Assembly (NCBI GenBank): GCA_039029315.1
Contig: JBCCGK010000161.1
Location: 1-20,310 of the forward strand
DNA length: 20,310 nucleotides
Direction of reading: 5' to 3'
DNA from: JBCCCJ01 sp039029315
GTDB taxonomy: Bacteria; Bacteroidota; Bacteroidia; J057
In this document: piece after piece, positions 1 through 8,936 of the stretch
Layout: every line of letters starts with the position of its first letter
Position numbering within the stretch: position 1 is the first letter of the stretch
Notes under the pieces: model-generated
Told to the model about the DNA's origin: nothing
Database searches by the model: none
What the model saw: the letters and a program-made list of their open reading frames with translations, nothing else
Made by a program: the position numbers and the translations under genes

Positions 1-125
1 TTCAATACATAAAAGATCGCGTTGAGGATCAAATTCAACTCATAGTCCCGTTTTCTTTGCCAATCAAAATATTCTTTGATAAGTTCCCATTGAGAAGGAG
101 TCAGATCGCTTGGATAAGTGGTCAT
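1..125 (-). CDS. IS5-family transposase, N-terminal part (cut by window edge)
   Basis: Reading leftward from the ATG at 125, the protein begins MTTYPSDLTPSQWELI and continues through DWQRKRDYELNLILNAIFYVL to the window edge (41 codons). The YPSDLTxxQW opening followed by a basic stretch and LNAIFYVLK is the N-terminal (DUF4096-type) region of IS5-family transposases; the DDE catalytic domain lies outside the window. An in-frame ATG at 155 (MNFSQNILST extension) is possible, but the family normally starts at the MTTYPSD position. No stop or frameshift is visible in this part, so the element may be intact. It is transcribed away from the T9SS operon that begins at 308. Confidence 0.85.
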   Translation of the reverse strand, partial: MTTYPSDLTPSQWELIKEYFDWQRKRDYELNLILNAIFYVL

Positions 126-227
126 GGTAGATAGGATGTTTTGTGAGAAATTCATCTCTAACCTACCAATTCCTTCTCGCTTTTTTCAAATCATCGTAAT
201 TTATCGCTTGTAAATCAGGACAGTTTC
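1..227 (-). mobile_element. IS5-family insertion sequence, 5' end (partial)
   Basis: The probable outer end, read on the minus strand, begins GAAACTGTCCTGATTT at 227 and is preceded by TAA (TTA at 228-230 on the plus strand). This end resembles the MITE ends found elsewhere in the window (GAGACTGTTTTGAAAT), which are also bordered by TTA/TAA. The distance from the end to the transposase start (about 100 bases) is on the long side but plausible. The other end is outside the window, so the boundary rests on this similarity only. Confidence 0.5.
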
Positions 228-233
228 TTAGTT

Positions 234-254
234 CAACATAAGAAACTCATGTTG
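234..254. repeat. Imperfect palindrome CAACATAAG-AAA-CTCATGTTG
   Basis: Two 9-base arms with one mismatch flank AAA. The inner 17 bases (237-253, CATAAGAAACTCATGTT) recur with one change at 8908-8924. The palindrome lies between the IS5 end and the T9SS operon start at 308. It could be an operator, a dispersed palindromic repeat or an insertion-associated sequence. A second inverted repeat, AGTTTCTTA (222-230) with TAAGAAACT (239-247), overlaps it. Confidence 0.5.
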
Positions 255-307
255 CGCTAAGACTTCTTCTTCATTCTTTTTCTTTTCACACTCAAATACC
301 TAAACAC

Positions 308-3300
308 ATGAACACACGATTGCGACTGGCTGTCTGTCTTTTCTTTAGTCAGTCCCTTTATTTGACAAATCTTGCTCAAGTTCCAGACACAACTTATTAC
401 GGTTTCCTAGACTGGTTTTTCGCCGACTCTCTTCACATGATTGATACTGCTGAAGGAAGTGATTCTTACCACATGCAGCGTGAGGCAATGATGTGGAAGC
501 CTCGCCTACATCCTTATGGAACGTATTCCATTCCTGGTACAGCAATGTCTGACTATGCCAGAGAGTTCATCGACAATCAAATCCCATATTCCTTCAGCAC
601 TACTACAAGCTCTGGAGTGGACCCTAATTGGAGAATGATCGGCCCTATTGGACAAGGTGATTACCTTGGGACAGATGGTATAGGGCGAATACACCGGATT
701 GCCTTTCATCCAAAGTACGGCGAAGAGCCTTCTATTGGGGGGAATCAAACACTATTCGCAGTATCTTCATTTGGCGGATTATGGCGAAGTCTTGACAATG
801 GTCAAAACTGGACACATCTGAATACTGATACGCAGCTCCCATTTATCAATGTGTCAGATGTAGTTGTAAATCCAAACAACGAGAACATAATCTATCTCAG
901 TACTGGTATAGCAGACGAGAGGGCCGGAGCCCAACATACCCTCATGAATAATAATATTACTCCAAATTTTTTTAGTGGAAACGATGGTGGTGATAATGCA
1001 ATGGTATGTCATGGGGTGTATCGATCCCTGGATGCAGGACAAACATGGCAAAACATCAGTGTTAATTCTCAATTTCCTGGAGGATCTCTAGATTTGTTAG
1101 ACCTTTTTAAAGGTGGGGGAACAATTCGAAAAATGATTCTCAGACAAGGTACTTATGGAAACGAGTTATTCTTGGCAAGCAGTAAAGGAATCCTTCGAGG
1201 TCAATTCGTTGATCTTAACTCTTCACCCCCAGGAAGTCATATAGCCCATTGGACGAAGCTTCCTATCGCTGTTTCTGACGAAGATGCACGAGAGTTTAGA
1301 GGCCTGGCGCTCAATCCCGGAAATCCCAATGTGATATATGCTAGTGGGAAGGATATATTTAGATCAGAAGATGGGGGAGATACTTGGTCAAGTTTGACTG
1401 CAGCTCCACATACTGGGCTTGATTGGGCCAATCTGCCTGTGATAAATCCACAGGATTTTGTCGTCATGCGAATCAATATCGCAGTTGCTCCTACTGATGA
1501 GAATCGTCTATATGCCTACATTATTGGGGTTGAGCATGGTGTGGTTATTGGTGATGACTCATATAATCGGCGAGTTGCTTTGATTTATGAATTCAATAAT
1601 GACCCCAATGGAGGAATCTGGAGGCCAAGGCATTTTGTAACGGATGCTGTAAGTGGCCCCGCTATAGCAAATGACCGAATCTCTCCTCGACGGATGGCAA
1701 TTGCCGTTTCTCCAACAAATGAAGATGAAGTATATTTTGGAACGACCACGGTTTGGGGGACGAATGATATTCAACAATCTACCATTACTCAATCAAATTT
1801 TACTGAACGGTCTTTTTATAACAACTTCAATGTGCATGCTGATATTCATGACTTGAAATTTCCACCAGCCTGGTCCACAACGGGCCTAAGACTATGGGCA
1901 GGGACGGACGGTGGAGTGAGTCTCAAAAATATCAGTAATACTGGTCGAGGAGGCTGGGATGCTCGATCAAGCGGCTTGGAAGTTGCCAAGATATGGACCT
2001 TTGATGATTCTGAATTCGACCCTTATGTTACCTTGACTGGCTTGCAAGATATTGCTGTTATGGGTACAACAGAAGGGCAGTCTTCAGAGCAATATGAATG
2101 GGAATTGATAGGAGGAGGTGATGGATATGGTGCCAGAATTGATGATCGAAGAGGCCAGTCGGGCTATATTCAAACCAATAGTATTTTTGAACGAGTGGAT
2201 CTCATCCCTAATTTTCCTCAAACAGCTGAAAATTGCATGCCAGAAGATATAGATGGGAGCTCTACCTTCACTCTTGAAAGAGTTCCTAATACATATCAAA
2301 TGCAAAATCATCCTCATAATGATGATATGTATTTTACTCTCACCGAGATATTTCGACGAACTCAAGAAACCATTCCCAATCCGTGCGATTGGGAAGATCT
2401 ATGGGAGCCTGTATCTAAAGTTGCAGAAGCTCAAACAAATTTAAATCTTCGATATCAACGCCTTTTTACCGAGATGGCAATTGCTCCAAGCAATCCAGAT
2501 TATATTTACTTAGCTCTATCCGGTGCTGAAAACGACTTGATCCGTGTTGATGGAGGGGGCAACCTGAATACCAACAGAATCAATCCATATATGTTTTTGA
2601 TTCGTCCGAGTGAGTATGACTCTCCAAACCCAACAGATAACGTAATCAATTTGAATCAAGAATTACGGCTTGCCTTACAACTCCCAATTCCGAATCAGCC
2701 TGGTGAGTTATTCTTTCCTGTCATTACTGACATAGCTGTAGACCCTAAGGACCATGAGCGAGTTTGGATTTCATTCTCAGGCTATGAACCGACTGCAAAG
2801 GTTTGGTACTCTGAAGACGCTGGACAAACATGGCAAAATGCAGACCCCAACGGCGAGCTTGCCAACCTACCAGTCAATGCCATTGAATATCTTGATGGAT
2901 CTGATGATTGTTTATTTATTGGTACAGATGCTGGTGTGTATGTGAAAGAAAACCCAACAACTTCGTGGCATAAATATGGCTTTGGTTTCCCCAATGTGCG
3001 GGTAACAGAGTTGAAAATAAACTATTGCGTAGGTCGGATTCGAGTTGCTACCTATGGACGAGGCCTCTGGGAAGGAGAGATTGATATACCCGCATTTCTG
3101 AATACGGAACGGATCATTCCTGCTCCTACAGCTGCTAATCCAGATCATGAAATTTGGGCAGATGATCGCAACTTAACGGGCAATTTGCGTATCGAGTCTG
3201 GAGCTGTACTCACCTTAACTGGAACTCTCAATATGCCCGTCAATGGCCGAATCTTGGTAGAACGAGGTGGGAAATTGGTGATAGATGGAGGAGTCATTAC

Positions 3301-5392
3301 CAATCGTTGCGGCAAAACCTGGTACGGAATAGAAGTATACGGAGATCCCACAAAAGTTCATCCATCTCACGGAGGAGTATTATCTATCCCACCACCACCA
3401 CTCCCTCAACTTCATCCCAATCATGGGGCTATTATTTTGAAAAATGGGGCCTTGCTAGAACATGCTCAAAATGCTGTAACCCTGGTTCGGAAAACCCCAA
3501 GCTACAATGATTTATCAAATTCTGGGGGGATAATTATAGCAAGTCAGTCAACTTTCCGAAATAACCGACGGTCGATTGAGTTTATGCAATTCAGACCAAC
3601 TTCGGCTGGTGGTTCAAGTGATGATAACGTAAGTTTGATCAGTGATTGTCTTTTTGAGCACACACCTGAGACCCAGATTCCTCATGACAATATCGCTCCT
3701 TTTATTACTCTTTGGAACACTGAAGGCGTAGAAATCAAGGGTAATACATTTCAAAATACTGATCCTGGTTCTTTTGCAAATGAAGAACGGGGAATAGGCA
3801 TATATTCCATTGATGCTGGCTATACTGTTGGGGCTTTCTGTACTTCTACTGCTCAGAATCCTACTCCTCCTGTGCCAACATGTGTGCAGTATCAAGGCAA
3901 TGTTTTTCAGAATCTCCATATTGGCGTGCAACCAACCTCTTCTATGGCCTTAGCTGATCCAATTACCATTGATCGAAACCAGTTTGATAATAATAACTAT
4001 GGAAGTTACTTGGTAGGCTTACACAGTAATATTCTCTATAGTAGAAATATTCATACTACCCATACCACTCCCAGTACAGGTTCACTCCTTTCCTTTTCGA
4101 CTGGAACAGCCTTCTCTGGAAGCAATGGGTTTATTTTCTCGGAAAATAGTTATCACTATGGAGGCATCGGATTTGGTTTAGGGGCGATTTCCAATGAGTC
4201 TGGAACCACAAATCATGAAGCCTATCTGAATAGTTTCGAGGATTTGGCCATGGGTTTTTTAGCCTTTGAAGATAATAGTGGCTTACAGGTCAAATGCAAT
4301 GATTTTTCCTCGATTGCTTATTATAATATCTATAATGATGGGACAAATTTACCAAACCAGGGATTTTGTCAGAACATTGTTAGTGCGCCAGATTACTTTT
4401 CCGCCCCAGCCGGTAACCGGATAAATGATGGTCTTTGTATCTCTACCTCAATGGATCACCTCTTTGTTGATAATACATTAACAGGATTTGATTACAGTCA
4501 TCACACAGGAACAGATTATACTCCTCAGTGTGTATCATCAAATGTAGCTTTATTTCCCTGCACCTCTCCTCACACAGCAGAGTCTTGCCCTTCTAAACTA
4601 GAAGAACTAAATGAGGGAGATAATCCTATTACTCAACTTATACAATATCTTAACCAAGAATTGGCAACTGAACCTTCAGAACCTGCATATCTATCATACT
4701 TGAACACACAAAGGGATATTGCAACGCAACGGTTATTATTCCATTATGCTTACCAAGACAATCCGATACAGGCTATCTCCCACTTACAATCGGATACTTC
4801 TATGTTTGCCAAAAGTATGGTTATTCCATACCTGATTCAGCAAGGCGATCATACTGCTGCAACAGAATTGTTAAATCAATTTCCTCGCCTTACAGATGAA
4901 CAAAACGCTTTTTATGATTTGCATACTTGGATCAATACAATATCAAGTGAAGGCAGGACATACTTTGACATGACAAGTGAAGAGGAAGCAAGCCTTCGCC
5001 AGATTGCAGGAACGGAGACGCCCTATGCTTACAATGCGCTAGCAATATTGCGTTTGGTATTTGATGAAGAAATTCCCTTGGATTTTGAAATTCCTGATCC
5101 AGAACAAGCAAGAAGGGCAGATCTAACTGTAAATAAAGAACATTTTTTTAGCATGTATCCCAATCCAGCCAAAGGGAAATTGGTTATTGAATGTATGCTA
5201 CATGAACAAGAATCTTCAACAAAAGTCCAATTGCTAGATCTATTTGGTCATGAGTTACTTTCTGAAAAACTAGACGATCCAGAAGAGACTCAATATATTG
5301 ACATACTTTCCTATCCGTCAGGTATGTATATTGTTCAACTAATAGTGAAAGGGAAAATTGTTCAAAGTGAAAAGTTAATTATCCAAAGATGA
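308..5392 (+). CDS. Large secreted T9SS cargo protein: BNR/sialidase-like propeller plus beta-helix
   Basis: This 1694-residue protein starts with a Sec signal peptide (MNTRLRLAVCLFFSQSLYLTNLAQ). Residues about 105-930 hold BNR/sortilin-type propeller repeats with Asp-box-like motifs: WRSLDNGQNW (near 159), YRSLDAGQTW (238), FRSEDGGDTW (351) and WYSEDAGQTW (833), several followed by 'NPNNENIIYLST'-like strands. Residues about 950-1350 are rich in short N/G turns and ISDCLFEH / IKGNTFQN / IDRNQFDNNN elements, typical of a right-handed parallel beta-helix. A helical segment (about 1435-1600) precedes the C-terminal T9SS type A domain (FSMYPNPAKGKLVIE ... YPSGMYIVQLIV, 1613-1694). The protein is therefore expected to cross the outer membrane through T9SS and be attached or released. 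Its substrate is unknown: the Asp boxes show the fold, not sialidase activity, and no sialidase Arg triad was recognised. Its stop overlaps the next gene's start. Confidence 0.88.
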   Translation: MNTRLRLAVCLFFSQSLYLTNLAQVPDTTYYGFLDWFFADSLHMIDTAEGSDSYHMQREAMMWKPRLHPYGTYSIPGTAMSDYAREFIDNQIPYSFSTTTSSGVDPNWRMIGPIGQGDYLGTDGIGRIHRIAFHPKYGEEPSIGGNQTLFAVSSFGGLWRSLDNGQNWTHLNTDTQLPFINVSDVVVNPNNENIIYLSTGIADERAGAQHTLMNNNITPNFFSGNDGGDNAMVCHGVYRSLDAGQTWQNISVNSQFPGGSLDLLDLFKGGGTIRKMILRQGTYGNELFLASSKGILRGQFVDLNSSPPGSHIAHWTKLPIAVSDEDAREFRGLALNPGNPNVIYASGKDIFRSEDGGDTWSSLTAAPHTGLDWANLPVINPQDFVVMRINIAVAPTDENRLYAYIIGVEHGVVIGDDSYNRRVALIYEFNNDPNGGIWRPRHFVTDAVSGPAIANDRISPRRMAIAVSPTNEDEVYFGTTTVWGTNDIQQSTITQSNFTERSFYNNFNVHADIHDLKFPPAWSTTGLRLWAGTDGGVSLKNISNTGRGGWDARSSGLEVAKIWTFDDSEFDPYVTLTGLQDIAVMGTTEGQSSEQYEWELIGGGDGYGARIDDRRGQSGYIQTNSIFERVDLIPNFPQTAENCMPEDIDGSSTFTLERVPNTYQMQNHPHNDDMYFTLTEIFRRTQETIPNPCDWEDLWEPVSKVAEAQTNLNLRYQRLFTEMAIAPSNPDYIYLALSGAENDLIRVDGGGNLNTNRINPYMFLIRPSEYDSPNPTDNVINLNQELRLALQLPIPNQPGELFFPVITDIAVDPKDHERVWISFSGYEPTAKVWYSEDAGQTWQNADPNGELANLPVNAIEYLDGSDDCLFIGTDAGVYVKENPTTSWHKYGFGFPNVRVTELKINYCVGRIRVATYGRGLWEGEIDIPAFLNTERIIPAPTAANPDHEIWADDRNLTGNLRIESGAVLTLTGTLNMPVNGRILVERGGKLVIDGGVITNRCGKTWYGIEVYGDPTKVHPSHGGVLSIPPPPLPQLHPNHGAIILKNGALLEHAQNAVTLVRKTPSYNDLSNSGGIIIASQSTFRNNRRSIEFMQFRPTSAGGSSDDNVSLISDCLFEHTPETQIPHDNIAPFITLWNTEGVEIKGNTFQNTDPGSFANEERGIGIYSIDAGYTVGAFCTSTAQNPTPPVPTCVQYQGNVFQNLHIGVQPTSSMALADPITIDRNQFDNNNYGSYLVGLHSNILYSRNIHTTHTTPSTGSLLSFSTGTAFSGSNGFIFSENSYHYGGIGFGLGAISNESGTTNHEAYLNSFEDLAMGFLAFEDNSGLQVKCNDFSSIAYYNIYNDGTNLPNQGFCQNIVSAPDYFSAPAGNRINDGLCISTSMDHLFVDNTLTGFDYSHHTGTDYTPQCVSSNVALFPCTSPHTAESCPSKLEELNEGDNPITQLIQYLNQELATEPSEPAYLSYLNTQRDIATQRLLFHYAYQDNPIQAISHLQSDTSMFAKSMVIPYLIQQGDHTAATELLNQFPRLTDEQNAFYDLHTWINTISSEGRTYFDMTSEEEASLRQIAGTETPYAYNALAILRLVFDEEIPLDFEIPDPEQARRADLTVNKEHFFSMYPNPAKGKLVIECMLHEQESSTKVQLLDLFGHELLSEKLDDPEETQYIDILSYPSGMYIVQLIVKGKIVQSEKLIIQR

Positions 5393-6900
5393 TCCGTATT
5401 TTCTGGATGATATTTTTATTGGTAGGAGTTTTGGCAGGGATACCTGCTCAGACTCCTACTTTTTTTAAACGGATTGATTTTGATGGTCAGCAAGAAGGAG
5501 CCGTTTCAATCATTCCAGCTGATTCTGGATATATCATCAGTGGTAATGGGTATATTCCTCTGGATTCAGGAATCGTTTCTTATGGTTTAAGAATAGCCAA
5601 AGTTGATGATACAGGAGAATCTATTTGGCAACGTGGATATGCAAAAGCAGGAGAAGAATGGTATAATGGCTTGTGGGGAAACTTGATCAGAACCAATGAT
5701 GGTGGATATGTATTTGGAGGAACTATCAGGGATACCGCAGGTTTTTTTGAGAATCTGATAATCAAGTTCTCAGAGCAAGGTGATACGCTTTGGAGCCGTA
5801 GGTATCGACAGATAGGAATTTCTCAATTACATGATGTAGTAGAGACGCCAGATAGCGGGTTGGCTTTTTCTGGCTATATCCGTTTCCCAGACAATCAAGG
5901 CAGAGAAGATTATCTATTATTGAAAACTGATCAGGAGGGTCATCGTCTTTGGCAAAGGACCTATGGTGGCCCTTTCAATGATATTGGAATTACAATCAAC
6001 CAAACCTTAGATGAGGGATTTATGCTTGCTGGGGGAAAAGACAATCTTCTATCTCGAAATAGTACTCGTGGGTGGTTGATCAAAACAGATAGTCTAGGAC
6101 AGACTGAATGGGATCGAGAATATTATGGTAACCCGAACAAGGACAATTGTGGGAGTTATCTATATGCTATTGAAGGGGGAGAATACTATATGCTCAATTG
6201 CCATGATACTACCCTTATCCCCTTTAATCAACCTTTTCAGTTTTTCATTTCACGAATATCAATTCAGGGGGACGAAATCTGGAGAACATATTTGTCAACT
6301 AATTTCTTTACCATGCCAGCTTCATTAGAAGTGCTAGCAGATAGTAGTGTCATAATTATCGGCTATCAAGCTAGTTCTCCCGGTGCCCAAGCACATTTAT
6401 GGTTGGAAAAACTTAACCCTCAGGGGCAACGCTTATGGGAGCGTCGTTACGTATTCTCGGATAGTAGCAGGATTGGTTTTAATGGAACAGATTTAATTGA
6501 AGCTTTTGATGGAAGCCTACTAATAACAGGATTTACTTTTGAAGTCAATCAAGACATGTTTCTTCTCAAACTAGACTCAAATGGATGTTTCGAACCAGAT
6601 TGTGATAGTTTGGTAAGTAGTGAAGAGTTGTTGCCCATTTCAGTGCATAATCTCCAAGTATGGCCTAATCCAACTTCAGAAAACCTTCACATCAATTATT
6701 GTGGAGTTCAAATTGGAAAGCATGTGAAAATAAGTATGATAAATGGATCCGGGCAACAATTATTAGAGGATACAATTAGACCAAATGGGAATTGTTTGAA
6801 AAGGACACTTGAAGTGTCTCACCTCCCGAAAGGTATATACGTTCTAACATTAACGCAAGAAGGGAGATGGCTTGGGCGCAGACGGTTAAATCTTCACTAA
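5389..6900 (+). CDS. Secreted T9SS type A sorting domain protein with propeller-like repeats
   Basis: This 503-residue protein has a signal peptide (MIRIFWMIFLLVGVLAGIPAQ). Its body is built of about 45-55-residue repeats of the pattern 'GGYVFGGT ... LIIKFSEQGDTLWSRRY' (near 105-140), 'EDYLLLKTDQEGHRLWQRTYGG' (near 185) and 'GWLIKTDSLGQTEWDREYYG' (near 228), widespread in Bacteroidota secreted proteins and probably forming a beta-propeller. The C-terminus (VWPNPTSENLHINY ... LPKGIYVLTLTQEG ... RRRLNLH, about 423-503) is a T9SS type A sorting domain. The ATG overlaps the preceding stop (ATGA, 5389-5392), which indicates translational coupling and joint expression with the 1694-residue protein. 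No enzymatic motif was recognised. A decayed IS lies 17 bases beyond the stop codon, so the operon's original terminator may have been displaced. Confidence 0.87.
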   Translation: MIRIFWMIFLLVGVLAGIPAQTPTFFKRIDFDGQQEGAVSIIPADSGYIISGNGYIPLDSGIVSYGLRIAKVDDTGESIWQRGYAKAGEEWYNGLWGNLIRTNDGGYVFGGTIRDTAGFFENLIIKFSEQGDTLWSRRYRQIGISQLHDVVETPDSGLAFSGYIRFPDNQGREDYLLLKTDQEGHRLWQRTYGGPFNDIGITINQTLDEGFMLAGGKDNLLSRNSTRGWLIKTDSLGQTEWDREYYGNPNKDNCGSYLYAIEGGEYYMLNCHDTTLIPFNQPFQFFISRISIQGDEIWRTYLSTNFFTMPASLEVLADSSVIIIGYQASSPGAQAHLWLEKLNPQGQRLWERRYVFSDSSRIGFNGTDLIEAFDGSLLITGFTFEVNQDMFLLKLDSNGCFEPDCDSLVSSEELLPISVHNLQVWPNPTSENLHINYCGVQIGKHVKISMINGSGQQLLEDTIRPNGNCLKRTLEVSHLPKGIYVLTLTQEGRWLGRRRLNLH

Positions 6901-6917
6901 AACCAATATTCCTATTA

Positions 6918-8553
6918 CTGAACTTTTGACACAACCGCCTCCTGCTGAAGCCTTTGGCTCAGGGAAAATTACTTATGCTGTTGGTTGATTGTTGATCATG
7001 GGACTGATTTTTTCTGTTTTTTGGTCTTTTTTCGGACCGGGTACTGCGGTCTTTTGGGGAATTTGGTTCCTGGTTTTCTCCCCTTTCCTTTTCATTGGAG
7101 TTTTGGGAGAAATGGCTCTTGCTCAAAAGCCAAAATAATAGATTCGAGCTGTTGCTGGACTTGTGAAGGGGAGGGTCTTAGGTGGTATTGTTTTCTCTTT
7201 TTGACGTTTTTATCATACTGTTGCCATTTTTTGGTTTGGTGGCTGGCCTGGTCACTGGCCACCCACAAGAGCCAATAGGCACAATTTACCACTTCCAACC
7301 AATTTTGCCAATGGTCCTGCTCAGGGGTTTGGAACTGATTGAGCAGCAGGCGTTGTTTACCAAAACGGAAAAAATGTTCGATGTCAAAGCGGTTGCGATA
7401 GGCCCAATAGATTTGATCGAGGCTGAGTTCTGCCCGCCGCTTTCCCCACACCCCCAGCCACATCGGTCTTTGGAAGAGGGCTTCCCTGCTTTGCCCATCG
7501 AGCAGCTCAACCTTGACTAAATCAAAGGGCTTGTCCTTCATACTTTTGCCCCGTTTGGAGTGGATCATCATTTGATGCCAAAGAGCCATCCGCACGATCA
7601 CCTTCCTGCCATTGGCCAGTTGGATGCCAAATTCCTGCTCAGTATCCGGGGCCAGATCCCACTCTGGGGCCTGAGAGAGCTTGTACTGTTGGCCATAAAT
7701 GGCATCGGCTCTCCGCTTGTCAGCATTGGTTTTCCTGCGCTGTTTTTGTTCTTGCTCACTGAGTTTCTTCCATACATTGCGGTTCGATGCCAGACGGATG
7801 ATATTGACCAAATGGGCCTGAGAGTGAGTATCGGCAATGTATTCGGGAGCTGAGTACTTGCTGTCTAAGGCATTTACAACCAATTCTTTCTCGAATGGCA
7901 GTTCCTCATTATCAAGCAAATCATTGACCTGCTTTGCGGTAAAACTATTGCGATTGGCATCAAAAGGGATCAAGCGCATACTCAAGGGAAGATTCCAGGG
8001 AGCTTCGCTTAGACCATAGAGCGGACAGCGGGCAGATAAACTCACAGTTGAAAACTCATATCCCACATCCACTGGCTTATTGCCCTTGACCTGATTATTC
8101 GGTTTATACACATAGCCCCGATTGGCCAAACTCTTTGAATAGGGCCGAAACAAAGAACTACTATCTGTATTCAATAGCCAGAACTTGTCAAAGGGTTTGG
8201 CAAAATATCCCCGCTTGATCGACAAAATTTTTTTCCAGCATCAGCCGCCATTCCCCTAAGTCCTTCGGGGCACAACCAGGCCGAGCCCAGGGAACACATA
8301 GACCAGAAAGTACTTTGGAAATACTGCTGAATTGATAATGATAGCAGCCGCTCAGGCTCACCTCTACCACCGATCTGGCAGTGGTTTGGCTAGCCAGGCC
8401 CATCACTAAATTGGCTAAGGCTTTGCTTTTGCCAACTTTCAAGCCTAATATCGAGTGGCAGAACTTATCCGTTTTGAGTTTTTTTTCACATTCTAAAATT
8501 CCGGAGTTGTTCTGTCTTTTTCTAATCTCGATCATGAGTTGTCAAAAGTCCAG
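6918..8553 (-). mobile_element. Decayed insertion sequence, IS701-like, with terminal inverted repeats
   Basis: The left end CTGAACTTTTGACACAAC (from 6918) is matched by the inverted right end, which read inward from 8553 is CTGGACTTTTGACAAC: 13 of the first 14 bases agree. Both ends are bordered by TA (6916-6917 and 8554-8555), consistent with a TA target duplication, although the ends could extend by those two bases. The 1636-base element carries one transposase gene (6996-8535, minus), which is broken. It sits immediately downstream of the T9SS operon. The family assignment is from the look of the transposase and is less certain than the boundaries. Confidence 0.75.
6996..8535 (-). pseudogene. 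Transposase (DDE superfamily, IS701-like), frameshifted and with a premature stop
   Basis: The N-terminal part (ATG at 8535, ending in WRLMLEKNF near 8223) and the main part (SIKRGYFAKPFDKFWLLNTDSSSLFRPYS onward, to 7092) are one transposase in two frames. Likely catalytic acids are the Asp in LLNTDSS, the Asp in VVNALDSKYSAPEYI and the Glu in NRFDIEHFFRFGK; the RPSPSQVQQQ region near the end is also typical of this group. The frames join at an A7 run (8228-8234 on the plus strand): removing one A restores a continuous LEKILSIKRGYF reading. A TGA at 7092-7094 then interrupts the basic C-terminal tail, which continues in frame as KGKGRKPGTKFPKRPQYPV to a second TGA at 6996. Two independent lesions argue for a dead copy. 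The TTG that opens the downstream frame is probably not a real start. Confidence 0.82.
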
Positions 8554-8555
8554 TA

Positions 8556-8933
8556 CGTTAGTAACATGAGAAAAATAACTCTCAGATTTTGCGCAGATAT
8601 TTTTTCACAAGCCAAGGAAAAAAAGTTGAGTTTGGCGGGCCAAATGAAAGTTTTTCTGACATAGGATTGAGGAAAAAGATCAAGCAAAATCGAAAGCTTA
8701 TTTTTTGAATGTTAAGTACAGTGTAACAAAAATATTTTGTGATTCCTTCGAGAACCCCTTTGCACTGACCCGTCCCCCTTCCGATACATCGGAATCTTCG
8801 ACAAGGGGACTTCGCACAAGGCCTTTTCTGCTGAAAAGCAAGAAAATTCTTGCCAGTCCCATCTCTTGAGGGGGGATATTAGGCGAAAAGGGGGGCTCAG
8901 GGAAAACCATAAGAAACTTATGTTCCACCGTAC
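8556..8933. other. Gene-free region with clustered hairpins
   Basis: No convincing gene is seen between the decayed IS and the MITE. The short minus-strand open frames here show no family features and overlap one another. The stretch 8755-8900 is richer in G and C than its surroundings and holds several inverted repeats: TTCCGAT/ATCGGAA (8779-8794), nested inside GTCCCC...GGGGAC (8772-8810); CTTTTC/GAAAAG (8823-8838); and GCAAGAA/TTCTTGC (8838-8853). ACAAAA/TTTTGT lies at 8726-8740. It may be a dispersed repeat or a structured transcript; its role is unknown. Confidence 0.45.
8908..8924. repeat. Palindrome CATAAG-AAA-CTTATG, second copy of the 237-253 motif
   Basis: CATAAGAAACTTATGTT differs at one base from CATAAGAAACTCATGTT at 237-253. 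Its six-base arms are perfect. Like the first copy, it sits within about 12 bases of an element bordered by TTA/TAA and carrying IS5-like ends (here the MITE starting at 8937). Confidence 0.5.
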
Positions 8934-8936
8934 TAA

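Noticed and set aside
8188..8235. Programmed -1 ribosomal frameshift in the transposase
   Set aside because: The frames differ by +1 (or -2), not -1, and a second in-frame stop downstream points to decay.
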